A stretch of DNA of 15,924 nucleotides from an uncultured Lachnospiraceae bacterium (GTDB lineage: Bacteria; Bacillota; Clostridia; Lachnospirales; Lachnospiraceae). The notes beneath the pieces are model-generated. The model was given only the letters and a program-made list of their open reading frames with translations. It ran no database searches and was not told the DNA's origin. Every line of letters starts with the position of its first letter. Within the stretch, counting starts at the first letter, position 1. The position numbers were made by a program, and so were the translations under genes. The stretch covers positions 1 to 15,924 of the forward strand of contig CAKRNW010000046.1 in assembly GCA_934371505.1 (NCBI GenBank). Reading direction: 5' to 3'. This document shows positions 1 to 8,097 of the stretch, in pieces.

Positions 1-68
1 TTAAACATGTAATGAATATAGTTTGATCCGATAAATCCGGCGCCGCCGGTTACTAAGTAGGTTCTCAT
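1..68 (-). CDS. rfbB: dTDP-glucose 4,6-dehydratase-like protein, N-terminal fragment
   Basis: The minus strand reads ATG followed by 21 more codons before the window ends: MRTYLVTGGAGFIGSNYIHY, then MF. This contains the glycine-rich NAD-binding loop GGAGFIG that opens the Rossmann fold of short-chain nucleotide-sugar dehydratases and epimerases. The spelling (TYLVTGGAGFIGSN followed by a hydrophobic helix) is typical of RfbB/RmlB, which converts dTDP-glucose to dTDP-4-keto-6-deoxyglucose in dTDP-rhamnose synthesis. An AGGGAGGG ribosome binding site lies at 80-87, 11 bases upstream. Only the first 22 residues are visible, so a related epimerase such as GalE or a UDP-sugar dehydratase is possible. 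It starts its own unit, separated from the upstream operon by a strong terminator. Confidence 0.75.
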   Translation of the reverse strand, partial: MRTYLVTGGAGFIGSNYIHYMF

Positions 69-121
69 GTGTAAAGAAACCCTCCCTATCTTATTTTTCT
101 TTATAGCTTATTCCATATTAC

Positions 122-140
122 CATGATTTTCATGATTATA
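122..140 (-). promoter_or_regulatory. Candidate promoter with operator-like palindrome before the rfbB-like gene
   Basis: On the minus strand a consensus -10 box TATAAT lies at 135-140, about 66 bases before the start codon. It is followed directly by the inverted repeat CATGA-AAA-TCATG at 122-134, where transcription would begin. I see no good -35 hexamer at 16-18 bases, so the promoter may need an activator or may lie elsewhere in this AT-rich stretch. Confidence 0.4.
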
Positions 141-211
141 CAAATTTATTTCTTTAAAGATATTTTTATTTTTAGATATTTTTAAGCTTTTAGTAATACC
201 GTCTGACAGAC

Positions 212-255
212 AAAAAAAGGAAGAAAAGACCAGCCACTGCTAACCTTTTCTTCCT
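212..255 (-). terminator. Strong intrinsic terminator after the MBL-fold hydrolase gene
   Basis: On the minus strand, positions 255 to 218 fold into a 17-bp stem with an AGTG loop. The outer 11 pairs (AGGAAGAAAAG with CTTTTCTTCCT) are perfect and the inner 6 include G-U wobbles. Seven T residues (218-212) follow directly. It sits 5 bases past the stop codon of the hydrolase gene, ends the importer operon, and insulates the rfbB-like gene. Confidence 0.9.
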
Positions 256-259
256 ATTA

Positions 260-1042
260 TTACAGTTCTATCACATCTCCGTCCTCTGTAATCATGCCCC
301 GCTCTCCCCAGAACTCTGCCACCTCGCTGCGTGCTCCTTCAGGGTCATGCAGTACCTTCAATCCGTGATGTACAAAAACCAGCCTGTCGATTTCTTTTCC
401 CGTGCTTTTCAGGTATTCGCAGACCTGCTTTACCTGATGATGTCCTGTTTCCATCAGCAAAATATCACATTTTTGCGGAACGGTTTCTGCTAAATCCTCC
501 AACTGGGTATCTCCGGAATAAAATATCACTTTTTCTTCCCAGGTGATACGAAAGGAGAAAGAGCGCCACGGTGTCCTCTCTGTATGGGGTAAATGGTGGT
601 TGTGTACAGCCTCCACCTGAATCCGCCCGCTCTCATCGTGATACAGGATTCCATCCCGGATTTCCACCGGTTTGTGTCCGTAAGCACACTGAAAATTATC
701 CTCTGTATACTGTAGGGTCTGATAAATCCCTTCGTAGGATTCCAGTTGTGGCGTATAAATCAGGATTTCCTCTGCATCCGGCTGTCTTTTCTCCACCACA
801 GAGAGTTTCCGTATCGTCCACAGCAGATTTCCCAGTCCGCCCACATGATCCATGTGGCAGTGGGAAAGAAAAATCGCCTTTGTTTTCAGCAAATCCAGTC
901 CTTTCAGGTACGCCGTGTAAGAGCAGCACTCTCCTGCATCCAGAAAATACAGACTGTTTTCATCCTCCAGCGCAAGGCTGGTATGATGTCTGCCAGGGAA
1001 TGGTTCTGTCCCCGAACAGCTCCCCAAAACATGTAACCGCAT
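260..1042 (-). CDS. Metallo-beta-lactamase-fold metal-dependent hydrolase
   Basis: A 260-residue cytoplasmic protein of the MBL superfamily, RNase Z/PhnP-like branch by general layout. Metal-binding signatures are visible in order: HCHMDH at 61-66 (the HxHxDH motif), histidines in VHNHHLPH at 147-153, YSGDT with Asp178, and FVHHG near 223-227. Members hydrolyse phosphodiesters, cyclic phosphodiesters or thioesters; the substrate here cannot be read from sequence. The start is ATG with AGGAG eight bases upstream. It begins 5 bases after the stop of the upstream permease gene, so it is the last cistron of the binding protein-permease-permease operon and probably acts on the imported compound or a derivative. 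A strong terminator follows. The family call is firm; the role in solute catabolism is inferred from position. Confidence 0.88.
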   Translation of the reverse strand: MRLHVLGSCSGTEPFPGRHHTSLALEDENSLYFLDAGECCSYTAYLKGLDLLKTKAIFLSHCHMDHVGGLGNLLWTIRKLSVVEKRQPDAEEILIYTPQLESYEGIYQTLQYTEDNFQCAYGHKPVEIRDGILYHDESGRIQVEAVHNHHLPHTERTPWRSFSFRITWEEKVIFYSGDTQLEDLAETVPQKCDILLMETGHHQVKQVCEYLKSTGKEIDRLVFVHHGLKVLHDPEGARSEVAEFWGERGMITEDGDVIEL

Positions 1043-1047
1043 ACTAT

Positions 1048-1935
1048 TTACTCCTTTACAGCACCTACCACCATTCCTGTCACGAAATATTTCTGCAGGA
1101 AAGGATAAATCAACAAAATAGGAATCATGGAAACAACTACTTTTGCCGAATTGAATGTCAGACTGGAAACTTCCAGCATCTCCTGGATTTCTTCCGGAGT
1201 CATAGATGCCATCATATCAGTGTTGATGGAAGTCGCAAGAGATTGTATGTAAGTCTGTAACGGCAGTTTCGTCAGGGAATTGATATAAATTTTTCCATCG
1301 AAATAGGAGTTCCAGTGGGTAACCACTGCAAATAGTCCAATCGTTGCCAGGGATGCTTTGGAGAGCGGAAGGTAAATCTTAAACAGAATCGTCCAGGCAC
1401 CTGCACCATCCACATAAGCAGATTCCTCAAGGGATTGGGGAATTGCCTTAAAAAAGTTCATCAGGATAATCACATTGAACACGGGAACTGCACCGGGAAG
1501 TACCAGCGCCCAGAACGTGTCCATCATGTGCAGCTTGCTGACTACCATAAAGGTGGGAACCAATCCACCATTAAACATCATGGTAAATACAACAATCCAC
1601 ATGTAATATTTCTTTTTATAAAACACAGATTCCGACTTTGACAGGGGATATGCCATCAGTATAGACAAAAGCATATTCAGGGATACGCCAATCACCACCC
1701 GCTTTACAGACACCAGGAAGGAAGTCCAGAACTGGGTTTCCTCCAGCATGTTCTGGTAGGATGCCAGTGTAAAATTCACTGGCCAGAGCCTTACCAGTCC
1801 TAACGCTGCACTGGTTCTGTCACTGAAGGAAATCGCCACGGTATTGAGGATGGGTATCAGGCAGACCAGTCCGCAAAATCCCAGTATCAGATTGATTGCC
1901 ACATCTGAAAATTTTATTTTCTTCTTCACAGCCAT
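1048..1935 (-). CDS. Carbohydrate ABC transporter permease, LplC/YtcP type
   Basis: A 295-residue polytopic inner-membrane protein of the MalG-like BPD_transp_1 family. It begins with a basic cytoplasmic stretch and a membrane segment ending in IPILNTVAISFSD. It carries the cytoplasmic EAA loop that contacts the ATPase (ESAYVDGAGAWTILFKIYLP) and ends with KYFVTGMVVGAVKE, a common C-terminus in this family. It pairs with the upstream permease to form the importer channel. The upstream gene stops 10 bases earlier and that gap is filled by GAAGGAGGAG. I chose the ATG at 1935, but the SD lies very close to it. A GTG two codons later (1929) has an 8-base spacing from AGGAGG and may be the true start. 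Upstream in-frame codons would overlap the previous gene and are unlikely. No ATPase gene is nearby; a shared MsmK/UgpC-type ATPase is usual for such systems. Confidence 0.9.
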   Translation of the reverse strand: MAVKKKIKFSDVAINLILGFCGLVCLIPILNTVAISFSDRTSAALGLVRLWPVNFTLASYQNMLEETQFWTSFLVSVKRVVIGVSLNMLLSILMAYPLSKSESVFYKKKYYMWIVVFTMMFNGGLVPTFMVVSKLHMMDTFWALVLPGAVPVFNVIILMNFFKAIPQSLEESAYVDGAGAWTILFKIYLPLSKASLATIGLFAVVTHWNSYFDGKIYINSLTKLPLQTYIQSLATSINTDMMASMTPEEIQEMLEVSSLTFNSAKVVVSMIPILLIYPFLQKYFVTGMVVGAVKE

Positions 1936-1945
1936 CTCCTCCTTC

Positions 1946-2863
1946 CTAGAATACCCGGTATCCGGCATATTTATCTGCCAGCTTGTAAGTTACCACCAGA
2001 AGAACAAAGCTGATGATGGATTTAAACAGTCCCACTGCGGTTCCGTTACTGTACTGTAAGTCCACAAGTCCCATACGGTATACATAGGTGTCGATAATAT
2101 CACCGGTTTTGTATACAAGGGGAGAATACAGATTAAATACCTGGTCAAAGCCACTGCTCAGAATTTTTCCCATATTCAGCGTTGCCATCAGCACGATGGT
2201 AGGCAGGATGCCCGGCAGTGTAATATGCCAGATTCTTTTCAGCCGTCCTGCCCCATCCATGCTTGCTGCCTCGTAAAGTGTGGGGTCGATTCCCACCATC
2301 GCTGCCACATAGACAATGGCGCTGTAGCCAAATTCCTTCCACACTTCACTGCCAATCAGAATTTTGCGGAACCATTGATTGCTGATCATATACATTGTCG
2401 GTTCCTTTCCAAAGAATCCCGCAATCTGATTGATGATACCAGTGTAGGAAAAGAGGTTGCTAAACATCACTGCCAGGATAACCCAGGATAAAAAGTGTGG
2501 CAGATATACGGTGGTCTGAATCAATTTTTTGTACTTCACGTTGTGACATTCATTTAATAATATTGCAAAGACAATCGCTGCCAATGTCACCAGAATCAAC
2601 TTGCAAATGGAAATAATAATGGTATTGTTCAATACAGTCCAGAAGGTGGGGAGCTTAAACAGGCGCTGAAAGTTCTGCAATCCTACAAATTTTGAGTGGA
2701 ACAGTCCTTTGCTGGGTATAAAATTCTGAAACGCCATCACCAGTCCACCAAGAGGAACAATATGAAAAATCAGTAAGAAAATCATTCCCGGCAGCAGCAT
2801 CAGATGATAGGAGGACTGCCTGTATCTTCCACCTTTTTTTGCTGTTTTCTGTCTTGTCTGCAT
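1946..2863 (-). CDS. Carbohydrate ABC transporter permease, LplB/YteP type
   Basis: A 305-residue polytopic membrane protein of the LplB/UgpA-like BPD_transp_1 family. After a basic N-terminus comes a first membrane segment (HLMLLPGMIFLLIFHIVPLG), then the family hallmark MAFQNFIPSKG with GLQNFQRLF. The EAA motif (EAASMDGAGRLKRIWHITLP) sits at about residues 198-217 and the protein ends in YAGYRVF. The chosen ATG at 2863 has GGAG 7 bases upstream. An in-frame TTG at 2887 lies only 3 bases after the binding-protein stop and has no SD at proper spacing, so it was rejected. It forms the transmembrane heterodimer with the next permease and receives substrate from the lipoprotein encoded just upstream. 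Confidence 0.9.
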   Translation of the reverse strand: MQTRQKTAKKGGRYRQSSYHLMLLPGMIFLLIFHIVPLGGLVMAFQNFIPSKGLFHSKFVGLQNFQRLFKLPTFWTVLNNTIIISICKLILVTLAAIVFAILLNECHNVKYKKLIQTTVYLPHFLSWVILAVMFSNLFSYTGIINQIAGFFGKEPTMYMISNQWFRKILIGSEVWKEFGYSAIVYVAAMVGIDPTLYEAASMDGAGRLKRIWHITLPGILPTIVLMATLNMGKILSSGFDQVFNLYSPLVYKTGDIIDTYVYRMGLVDLQYSNGTAVGLFKSIISFVLLVVTYKLADKYAGYRVF

Positions 2864-2890
2864 AAGCTCACTCCAATCTTCCTTCAATCT

Positions 2891-4579
2891 TTATTTTGCT
2901 GCCTCTTTTACTTCCTCTAAAAGTGTAGAGCCGCCGATATCGTTCCATTTCTCTACAAATTCATCGAAGTAATCCACATCTTTTTCCCCGATAATAATGC
3001 TTAAGTACATTTCTTGTTCCAGGGTGTCCAGTTCAGACTGAATGGACGCACTGGATTCCGTTGCATAATAGTAAGCCGCCTCTAACGGGTTAATCACCGG
3101 ATCAGATAAAATCTCGCTGGCTACATAGCGGTATACATAAGCCTTCCAGGAAACTTCAGTGCGGTTAGAGCCATCCGCAAAGCCTTCTGCCAGGGCAATC
3201 TGATCCTTATCATACTGGGTAATACCGTCATATTCGGTATAACTTCCTGTGTCAATCTGCTCTTTTACTGCTTTGCCGAGTTTCTCAATGATGTTGTAAT
3301 AGTCGAAGGTTGCAGCACCCTGGGGGAAGATTGCACGGCGTCCGCTACCGTTTGGAGCAATTCCTGCCTCCTCAAAAATCTTGTTGGCGGTTTCGTCAAA
3401 GCCTCTGTACAAGTCGTTTCCGATGCCGATAATCTGTAATGCCTTTGCAGGGTCACTACACTCAGAGCTGATGCAAAGCATGGATGCTGTGGGAGAAGGC
3501 AGCACATAATTATATTTGCCACTTCCATCCAAAGGAGCATTCACTGCAATCAGTTCGATGTCCGGATTGTTGGTAAAGGCGTCCACATAGTTGGCAGGTA
3601 CGGCTCCAAAGTAAGCACCGCTCTGTCCCGAAGTGAAAACTGCCTCGGTTTCACCACTGCCGATTCTGGTTGCAAACTGTTTGTCAATCAGTCCTTTTTT
3701 GTACCAATCCTGTAACAGTGCCAGCGCCTCTTTCATCTCCGGTGCGGTGGAGCCGTAATAGATTTCTCCCTGGTCATTCTTCATCCAGTAGGAAGGATAG
3801 GCATTGAAGGAATAGAAAATCGGTTCCAGTCCGAAAGCATGGTTGTAAAGTCCTACAGGTTTGGTAGCGTCTACAGTCAATCCAATGGTGTCATCAATTC
3901 CGTTGCCGTCCGGGTCGTCATAAACAAAGGCTGTGAGAACCTTTTCCAAATCTTCCACGGTTCTGGGGACTTCCAGTCCTAAGTTATCCAGCCAGTCTTT
4001 GCGGAGCCACAGCACATCCTGCGATCCATCCAGGTTTCCAGCGGGTACTGCCATAATGCGTCCGTCTACGGTTACCGGTTCAAAGTTACGTCCACCGTAA
4101 GATGCGTCAATATTTTTAATAGTATCGGAAATATTATCTTCGTAGATGTCTGTCAGGTCTGCCAGCATACCGTTCTGCGCAAGCTGTACAAAGGTACGGT
4201 AATCATCACCTTTGAGATAAAAAATATCCGGCAGACTTCCCGATGCAATGTTCAGTGACAGCTTATTGTTATACTCAGAGACCTCTGCCTGCCAGGCAAG
4301 TTTCATATCTACCTGGTAATTGTCTCTGAGATAGTCAAGCACCGCATTGTCATCCGGAGTCTGTCCTTCTGCTAGGGTAACGCTGGGATAAGAAATTTTA
4401 GAAAAAGTAAATGTGGTCATTTCGCCGTTAGAGTTCTCTGTTGTCTCTCCAGCAGCCGTCTGGGTCTGGGATTCGAACTGTCCTGCATTTCCAGCACTCT
4501 CAGCACTTCCGCAGCCGCAGGCAGCCAGAGATACGGCAGTAACAATCGCCCCAATTTTTACAAGATTTCGTTTCTTCAT
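2891..4579 (-). CDS. Extracellular solute-binding lipoprotein, LplA/YtcQ type
   Basis: A 562-residue substrate-binding protein of the family 1 group used by large carbohydrate importers. The signal peptide is basic (MKKRNLVK) with a hydrophobic core and lipobox LAAC, giving lipidated Cys21. A low-complexity Ser/Thr/Glu linker (about 25-55) tethers it outside the membrane. The LplA-type signature WLRKDWLDNLGLEVPRT is at 191-207, followed by an EF-hand-like calcium loop DPDGNGIDD at 222-230. Homologues such as the Sphingomonas alginate-binding AlgQ proteins carry a similar calcium site. It is the first gene of the importer operon, with a GGGGG-type ribosome binding site before ATG 4579. The ligand is likely an oligosaccharide or sugar derivative, but nothing here identifies it. 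Confidence 0.92.
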   Translation of the reverse strand: MKKRNLVKIGAIVTAVSLAACGCGSAESAGNAGQFESQTQTAAGETTENSNGEMTTFTFSKISYPSVTLAEGQTPDDNAVLDYLRDNYQVDMKLAWQAEVSEYNNKLSLNIASGSLPDIFYLKGDDYRTFVQLAQNGMLADLTDIYEDNISDTIKNIDASYGGRNFEPVTVDGRIMAVPAGNLDGSQDVLWLRKDWLDNLGLEVPRTVEDLEKVLTAFVYDDPDGNGIDDTIGLTVDATKPVGLYNHAFGLEPIFYSFNAYPSYWMKNDQGEIYYGSTAPEMKEALALLQDWYKKGLIDKQFATRIGSGETEAVFTSGQSGAYFGAVPANYVDAFTNNPDIELIAVNAPLDGSGKYNYVLPSPTASMLCISSECSDPAKALQIIGIGNDLYRGFDETANKIFEEAGIAPNGSGRRAIFPQGAATFDYYNIIEKLGKAVKEQIDTGSYTEYDGITQYDKDQIALAEGFADGSNRTEVSWKAYVYRYVASEILSDPVINPLEAAYYYATESSASIQSELDTLEQEMYLSIIIGEKDVDYFDEFVEKWNDIGGSTLLEEVKEAAK

Positions 4580-4614
4580 AGTGGTTTTACCCCCTTCTTA
4601 TGATGATTTTGTCT

Positions 4615-4644
4615 AACGATATGGTTATTATATCCTGTATCGTT
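4615..4644 (-). promoter_or_regulatory. Promoter of the importer operon with an inverted repeat around the -10 box
   Basis: On the minus strand a perfect -10 box TATAAT lies at 4627-4632, about 48 bases before the binding-protein start codon. No TTGACA-like -35 is found at 16-18 bases upstream (the sequence there is T-rich), as expected for an activator-dependent promoter. A perfect 7-base inverted repeat, AACGATA (4615-4621) and TATCGTT (4638-4644), flanks the -10 box and includes the probable start site. It could be an operator. Function is inferred. Confidence 0.55.
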
Positions 4645-4694
4645 GTGCATAAAAACCAACAAAAGCGTGGTGTCGGGGTAAAAAACCGTCATTA

Positions 4695-5519
4695 TTATTG
4701 TTTATTATTATTTTTATACTCTGTAGGAGTGCATCCCGCATATTTTTTAAATACTTTTGCGAAATATTTAGGATTGTTGCCAAAGCCCACTTCCACGGCA
4801 ATTTCCTCACTGCTGGCATCGGAAGAAAGCAGGCGCTGTTTCGCCGCCTCCATCCGCACCATGTTCATATACTGGGTAAATTTGCTCCCCACTCTCTGCC
4901 GGAACTGCTTGCTGACATAATCCTCGTTTAAAAAGACAACCTCCCTGGCAATCCATTTCAAGTTAAGATTTTCCTCGTAAAAATGAACACGCACATATTC
5001 CAGAATGGTATCGATAAAATCCTGGCTGTCCGCCATGCCATCGGGCAATGCCACGCCAGCCTCATCGTCCTCCCCATTGGGTTTATCCCCTTCCCGTTTC
5101 ATCCAGTTCTCCCCAAGGGTACGATAAAAACTGTCACGCTGCCGCATGGACAATTCCTTCTTCGCGCTGTTTACTGCCTCACTGATTTCCGTCTCACTGC
5201 AGGGTTTTAGCAGAAACTGTTTGACTCCTTCCTTCATTGCCTCTTTTGCCAGTTCAAACTCCCCGTATCCTGACAAAATAATAAACTCCACATGGGTATC
5301 AAACTCTCGCACCTGGCGAATCAGTTCCAGCCCCGACATCACCGGCATTTTAATGTCCGTAATCACAATGTCCGGATGAAGGGAGCGAATCGCCTCCAAC
5401 GCATCAAATCCATTGAGATACACGCCCGCAAGCTGTACGCCGCAGGCTGACCAGTCCACCACTTTTTCGATGGATTCTGCTACCATTCTCTCATCATCTA
5501 CCAGAATCACTTTTTCCAA
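4695..5519 (-). CDS. Response regulator with AraC-type DNA-binding domain, YesN family
   Basis: A 274-residue cytoplasmic transcription regulator. The receiver domain (about 1-120) shows the acidic pair Asp8/Asp9, phospho-acceptor Asp55 in VITDIKMPVMSG, Ser83 and Lys105 in LLKP, so it looks fully competent for phosphorylation. The C-terminal ~100 residues form an AraC double helix-turn-helix (ending in ...EIAVEVGFGNNPKYFAKVFKKYAGCTPTEYKN, of which GFGNNPKYFAKVFKKYAGCT is the signature). At 274 residues it is compact; many YesN proteins exceed 350 and have a longer linker. The start is TTG at 5519, preceded by AAGGAAGG. It overlaps the 3' end of the kinase gene by 26 bases, indicating translational coupling. 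It most likely activates the binding-protein promoter 100 bases downstream. Confidence 0.93.
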   Translation of the reverse strand: MEKVILVDDERMVAESIEKVVDWSACGVQLAGVYLNGFDALEAIRSLHPDIVITDIKMPVMSGLELIRQVREFDTHVEFIILSGYGEFELAKEAMKEGVKQFLLKPCSETEISEAVNSAKKELSMRQRDSFYRTLGENWMKREGDKPNGEDDEAGVALPDGMADSQDFIDTILEYVRVHFYEENLNLKWIAREVVFLNEDYVSKQFRQRVGSKFTQYMNMVRMEAAKQRLLSSDASSEEIAVEVGFGNNPKYFAKVFKKYAGCTPTEYKNNNKQ

Positions 5520-7275
5520 GGCTGTCCTTCCTTTCTTCTGTCGTTTCTACCAACCGTATCTCTACCAGTGTCCCATGTCCTGTATTGGTCAGAATCAGAT
5601 CGGAACCCTCCGGGAATAACAGGAAAATCCTCTGGCGGATGTTGGCAAGTCCAATCTGCAGCCCTGCTTTTTCATTCTTTTCCGAAGATTTCTCCTTCAG
5701 TACATCTTCCCGAATTCCAGGTCCGTTATCCCTTACCGAAAGACTGAATACTCCATCCTTCACACTGCCTGTCACCTGAATCCGACAAGGCTCCAGCATG
5801 TTTTCCAGTGCATATTTGATGGAGTTCTCCACAATATTCTGGAGTGCCAGTTTGGGAACCAGGCGGTCCTGTAGTTCCTCTGGCACATCCACCGTCACGT
5901 TGAGTTTCTCCTGGTAACGAATTTTCTGAATCGTTACATAGTGCATCATAATTTCAATCTCATCCCGCAGACAGGCTGGATCATTGTCCTCTCTCAGGGT
6001 ATACCGTAACAATTTTCCCAGAGATTCTGCTATTTCTGAGATTATCTCCTGGTGGCTTTCCTTTGCCTGCCAGTTCACCAGTTGCAGTGTATTAAATAAA
6101 AAGTGCGGATTAATCTGGTTTTGCAGCATTTTCAACTGGTTTTGCTGAATGGACATCTGTTTCACATAGTTGTCCTGAATCAGCCGGTCCACATTTGCCA
6201 CCATATCCTCAAATCTTTCGCACACTTCCTCCAGCTCGTCTTTTTCTCCCAGTGTCCCCACGTCCACCGGTTCAAAATTACCCTTTTTGACACTTTTCAT
6301 TCGTTCTGTCAGGTGGGTAAAACGCCGCGTCAGTGTCCGGCTGAGCATGTCACAGTAAATCACAGAGATCGTCAACACAACCGCTACCATGATTAAAAAC
6401 AGGACACGGAAAAGCCGCATCGCGCCAAATAGCTCATCATATCGAATCACAAAGGCATACTCCCAGCCGTATTGTGATGTGTCCAGCCGTGCCACGAAGT
6501 GCTTGATTCCCTGCAGAGAAATAATGCGGTAGCTCTCATTTTCCGGCAGCACAAATTCTTCAGTGGACAACTCTCCCATATTGGAGTACAAGAGTTCTCC
6601 TCCATCCATCACTGCCAGTTTCTGGGAATACGCCAGATTATTCTCTGCAATCAGTTCATCCATGCTCCCCTTCAAATCATATTCAATCACGATGAGCGCC
6701 TCATCCGCAAAGGTTCCATAATACAAATCCCGAATCGTCCTCACCCCGTAGATGCTGGATGCCGGGTGTTCCGGAATATACCAGAACAGCTGGTTCCCGT
6801 TTGCAGGCAGTAATTTTTCAGCCTCCTCCGCCAAAGTCCGGTCAAAGGAACGGCTGGCTGGGCCGGTATAATACCACTGATCCTCCACGAAGATGGAGAT
6901 AGACACGATGTTGTCACTCATGTTGATTTTGTCCTGAATCACCTTATATACAGCCTGGAGCAGACGTATCTGTTCCATGGAAATGTCCCTGGTACGGATA
7001 TTGGGTTTAGTCACCTTTAAGGCTGACTGCACCATAGAATCCGTAATCAAATCTACACTGATGTCCTCTACTTTGGCAAATTCCCGCTCGATATGCCGGG
7101 TAATCATGGTCAAATCCTGCATGGCAATATTGTACAGGCTTTTCTCATACCCTCTGAAAATCAAAAGTGCCAGTATCATAATAATTGTGCTGGAAAACAG
7201 CGCACTGGGAATGGCAATTAACAGAAATTTGTCCTTTAATTTCAGCCGATTCCAAAAGTGTAGTTTTTGTTTCAC
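5494..7275 (-). CDS. Sensor histidine kinase, YesM family
   Basis: A 593-residue membrane sensor kinase. Layout: membrane segment 1 at about 18-40, an extracellular sensing domain at about 41-285 (probably double-Cache-like), membrane segment 2 at about 288-309, and a HAMP linker to about 365. The His_kinase domain follows with phospho-acceptor His391 in QINPHFLFNTLQLVNW, then a HATPase_c domain with N box (LALQNIVENSIKYAL, 476-490), G1 (DNGPGI, 516-521) and G2 (IGLANIRQRI, 541-550). This is the standard YesM architecture and all catalytic motifs are present. The start is GTG at 7275. Its SD GGGAGGAG overlaps the stop of the upstream PHP gene 4 bases away. It phosphorylates the YesN-type regulator encoded in overlap, presumably on sensing the solute carried by the downstream importer. 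Confidence 0.95.
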   Translation of the reverse strand: MKQKLHFWNRLKLKDKFLLIAIPSALFSSTIIMILALLIFRGYEKSLYNIAMQDLTMITRHIEREFAKVEDISVDLITDSMVQSALKVTKPNIRTRDISMEQIRLLQAVYKVIQDKINMSDNIVSISIFVEDQWYYTGPASRSFDRTLAEEAEKLLPANGNQLFWYIPEHPASSIYGVRTIRDLYYGTFADEALIVIEYDLKGSMDELIAENNLAYSQKLAVMDGGELLYSNMGELSTEEFVLPENESYRIISLQGIKHFVARLDTSQYGWEYAFVIRYDELFGAMRLFRVLFLIMVAVVLTISVIYCDMLSRTLTRRFTHLTERMKSVKKGNFEPVDVGTLGEKDELEEVCERFEDMVANVDRLIQDNYVKQMSIQQNQLKMLQNQINPHFLFNTLQLVNWQAKESHQEIISEIAESLGKLLRYTLREDNDPACLRDEIEIMMHYVTIQKIRYQEKLNVTVDVPEELQDRLVPKLALQNIVENSIKYALENMLEPCRIQVTGSVKDGVFSLSVRDNGPGIREDVLKEKSSEKNEKAGLQIGLANIRQRIFLLFPEGSDLILTNTGHGTLVEIRLVETTEERKDSLGKSDSGR

Positions 7276-7279
7276 CTGG

Positions 7280-8062
7280 TTACTCCTCCCAAATATCTGT
7301 TACCACATTCAGTCCCCGTTCTTTGGCATCCTGGTAAGCCTTCACAACTGCCTCATCGTACATCAGTTCCGGCTGGTGGCAGTCCGAACCGATGACCACA
7401 CGTACTCCCGCCTCCGCCACCCGTTTCCACAATTTCTCATGGGGATATTGATAACAGTCACCATCGGGGAAATGACAGATTCCTCTCCGATAGCCGTTGG
7501 CATTGTACTCTAACAACAAATTCTTTTTCACCGCCATTTCCACCAGACGGTCACAGGCTCTGTCACAGTTCTCATCCCAGGCAAAGGCATTAAAAAAAAT
7601 TAAATCGGGATGGGCAACGGCAGTGAAATATCCTGTATCCATACCCTCCAGCACACTATCCACATACAGCAGATATTCCTCGGTTCCGGCAAGTTCGTAG
7701 GTGTTGTGCATCACACCGTTTCTATCCAGGAAGAAATGCTGCCCCAGCAAAAAGTAATCACTCTTATGGGAGGTCAGAAGTTTCTCATAGTAGGATTCCT
7801 TTCCCCGCACATATTCCCCTTCAAAGCCACAGCGGATTTCCATTTCCCCTTTATGTAAATCTGCCTGTTTTCTCACATCCTCCACATAGGCATCTAAATC
7901 AGAAAAAGGCATCCTGCTTCCGTAAGGGTCCCCAGGAAAAGGTAAGTGGTCTGAAAAACCCAGTTTTTCCAAGCCTTTGTCCAGCGCCTCCCTGGTATAA
8001 TCAGCTACACTTCCCTGTGCATGTCCACAATAAGCAGTATGGGTATGGTAATTTACTCTCAT
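7280..8062 (-). CDS. PHP-domain phosphoesterase, histidinol-phosphatase (HisJ/HisK)-like
   Basis: A 260-residue cytoplasmic metallo-phosphoesterase of the PHP superfamily. Metal ligands of the family are visible in order: HTH (His6, His8), His14 in CGH, SDH (Asp38-His39), Glu81/Glu83 in GFEGEY, GQH (His109), AHPD (His151, Asp153) and GSDCH (Asp227, His229). The overall form matches the HisJ/HisK histidinol-phosphatase group. It sits outside any histidine operon and directly heads a kinase/regulator operon, so it may dephosphorylate a sugar phosphate or other metabolite rather than histidinol phosphate. The start ATG has AGGAGG 8 bases upstream. It is the first gene of the unit; the kinase start lies 4 bases past its stop. 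The family call is firm, the substrate open. Confidence 0.88.
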   Translation of the reverse strand: MRVNYHTHTAYCGHAQGSVADYTREALDKGLEKLGFSDHLPFPGDPYGSRMPFSDLDAYVEDVRKQADLHKGEMEIRCGFEGEYVRGKESYYEKLLTSHKSDYFLLGQHFFLDRNGVMHNTYELAGTEEYLLYVDSVLEGMDTGYFTAVAHPDLIFFNAFAWDENCDRACDRLVEMAVKKNLLLEYNANGYRRGICHFPDGDCYQYPHEKLWKRVAEAGVRVVIGSDCHQPELMYDEAVVKAYQDAKERGLNVVTDIWEE

Positions 8063-8097
8063 GTCAGATTCCTCCTGTCGGTCTAATAAGTGCCATC

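Noticed and set aside
571..1260. Plus-strand open frame of 229 codons opposite the hydrolase and permease genes
   Set aside because: It is antisense to two well-supported genes, has no ribosome binding site, and its translation is rich in Pro, Ser, Cys and His with no recognisable domain.
4580..4694. Terminator between the response regulator and the binding-protein gene
   Set aside because: Only 3- to 4-base stems with T-runs are found; nothing convincing. Read-through from the kinase operon remains possible.
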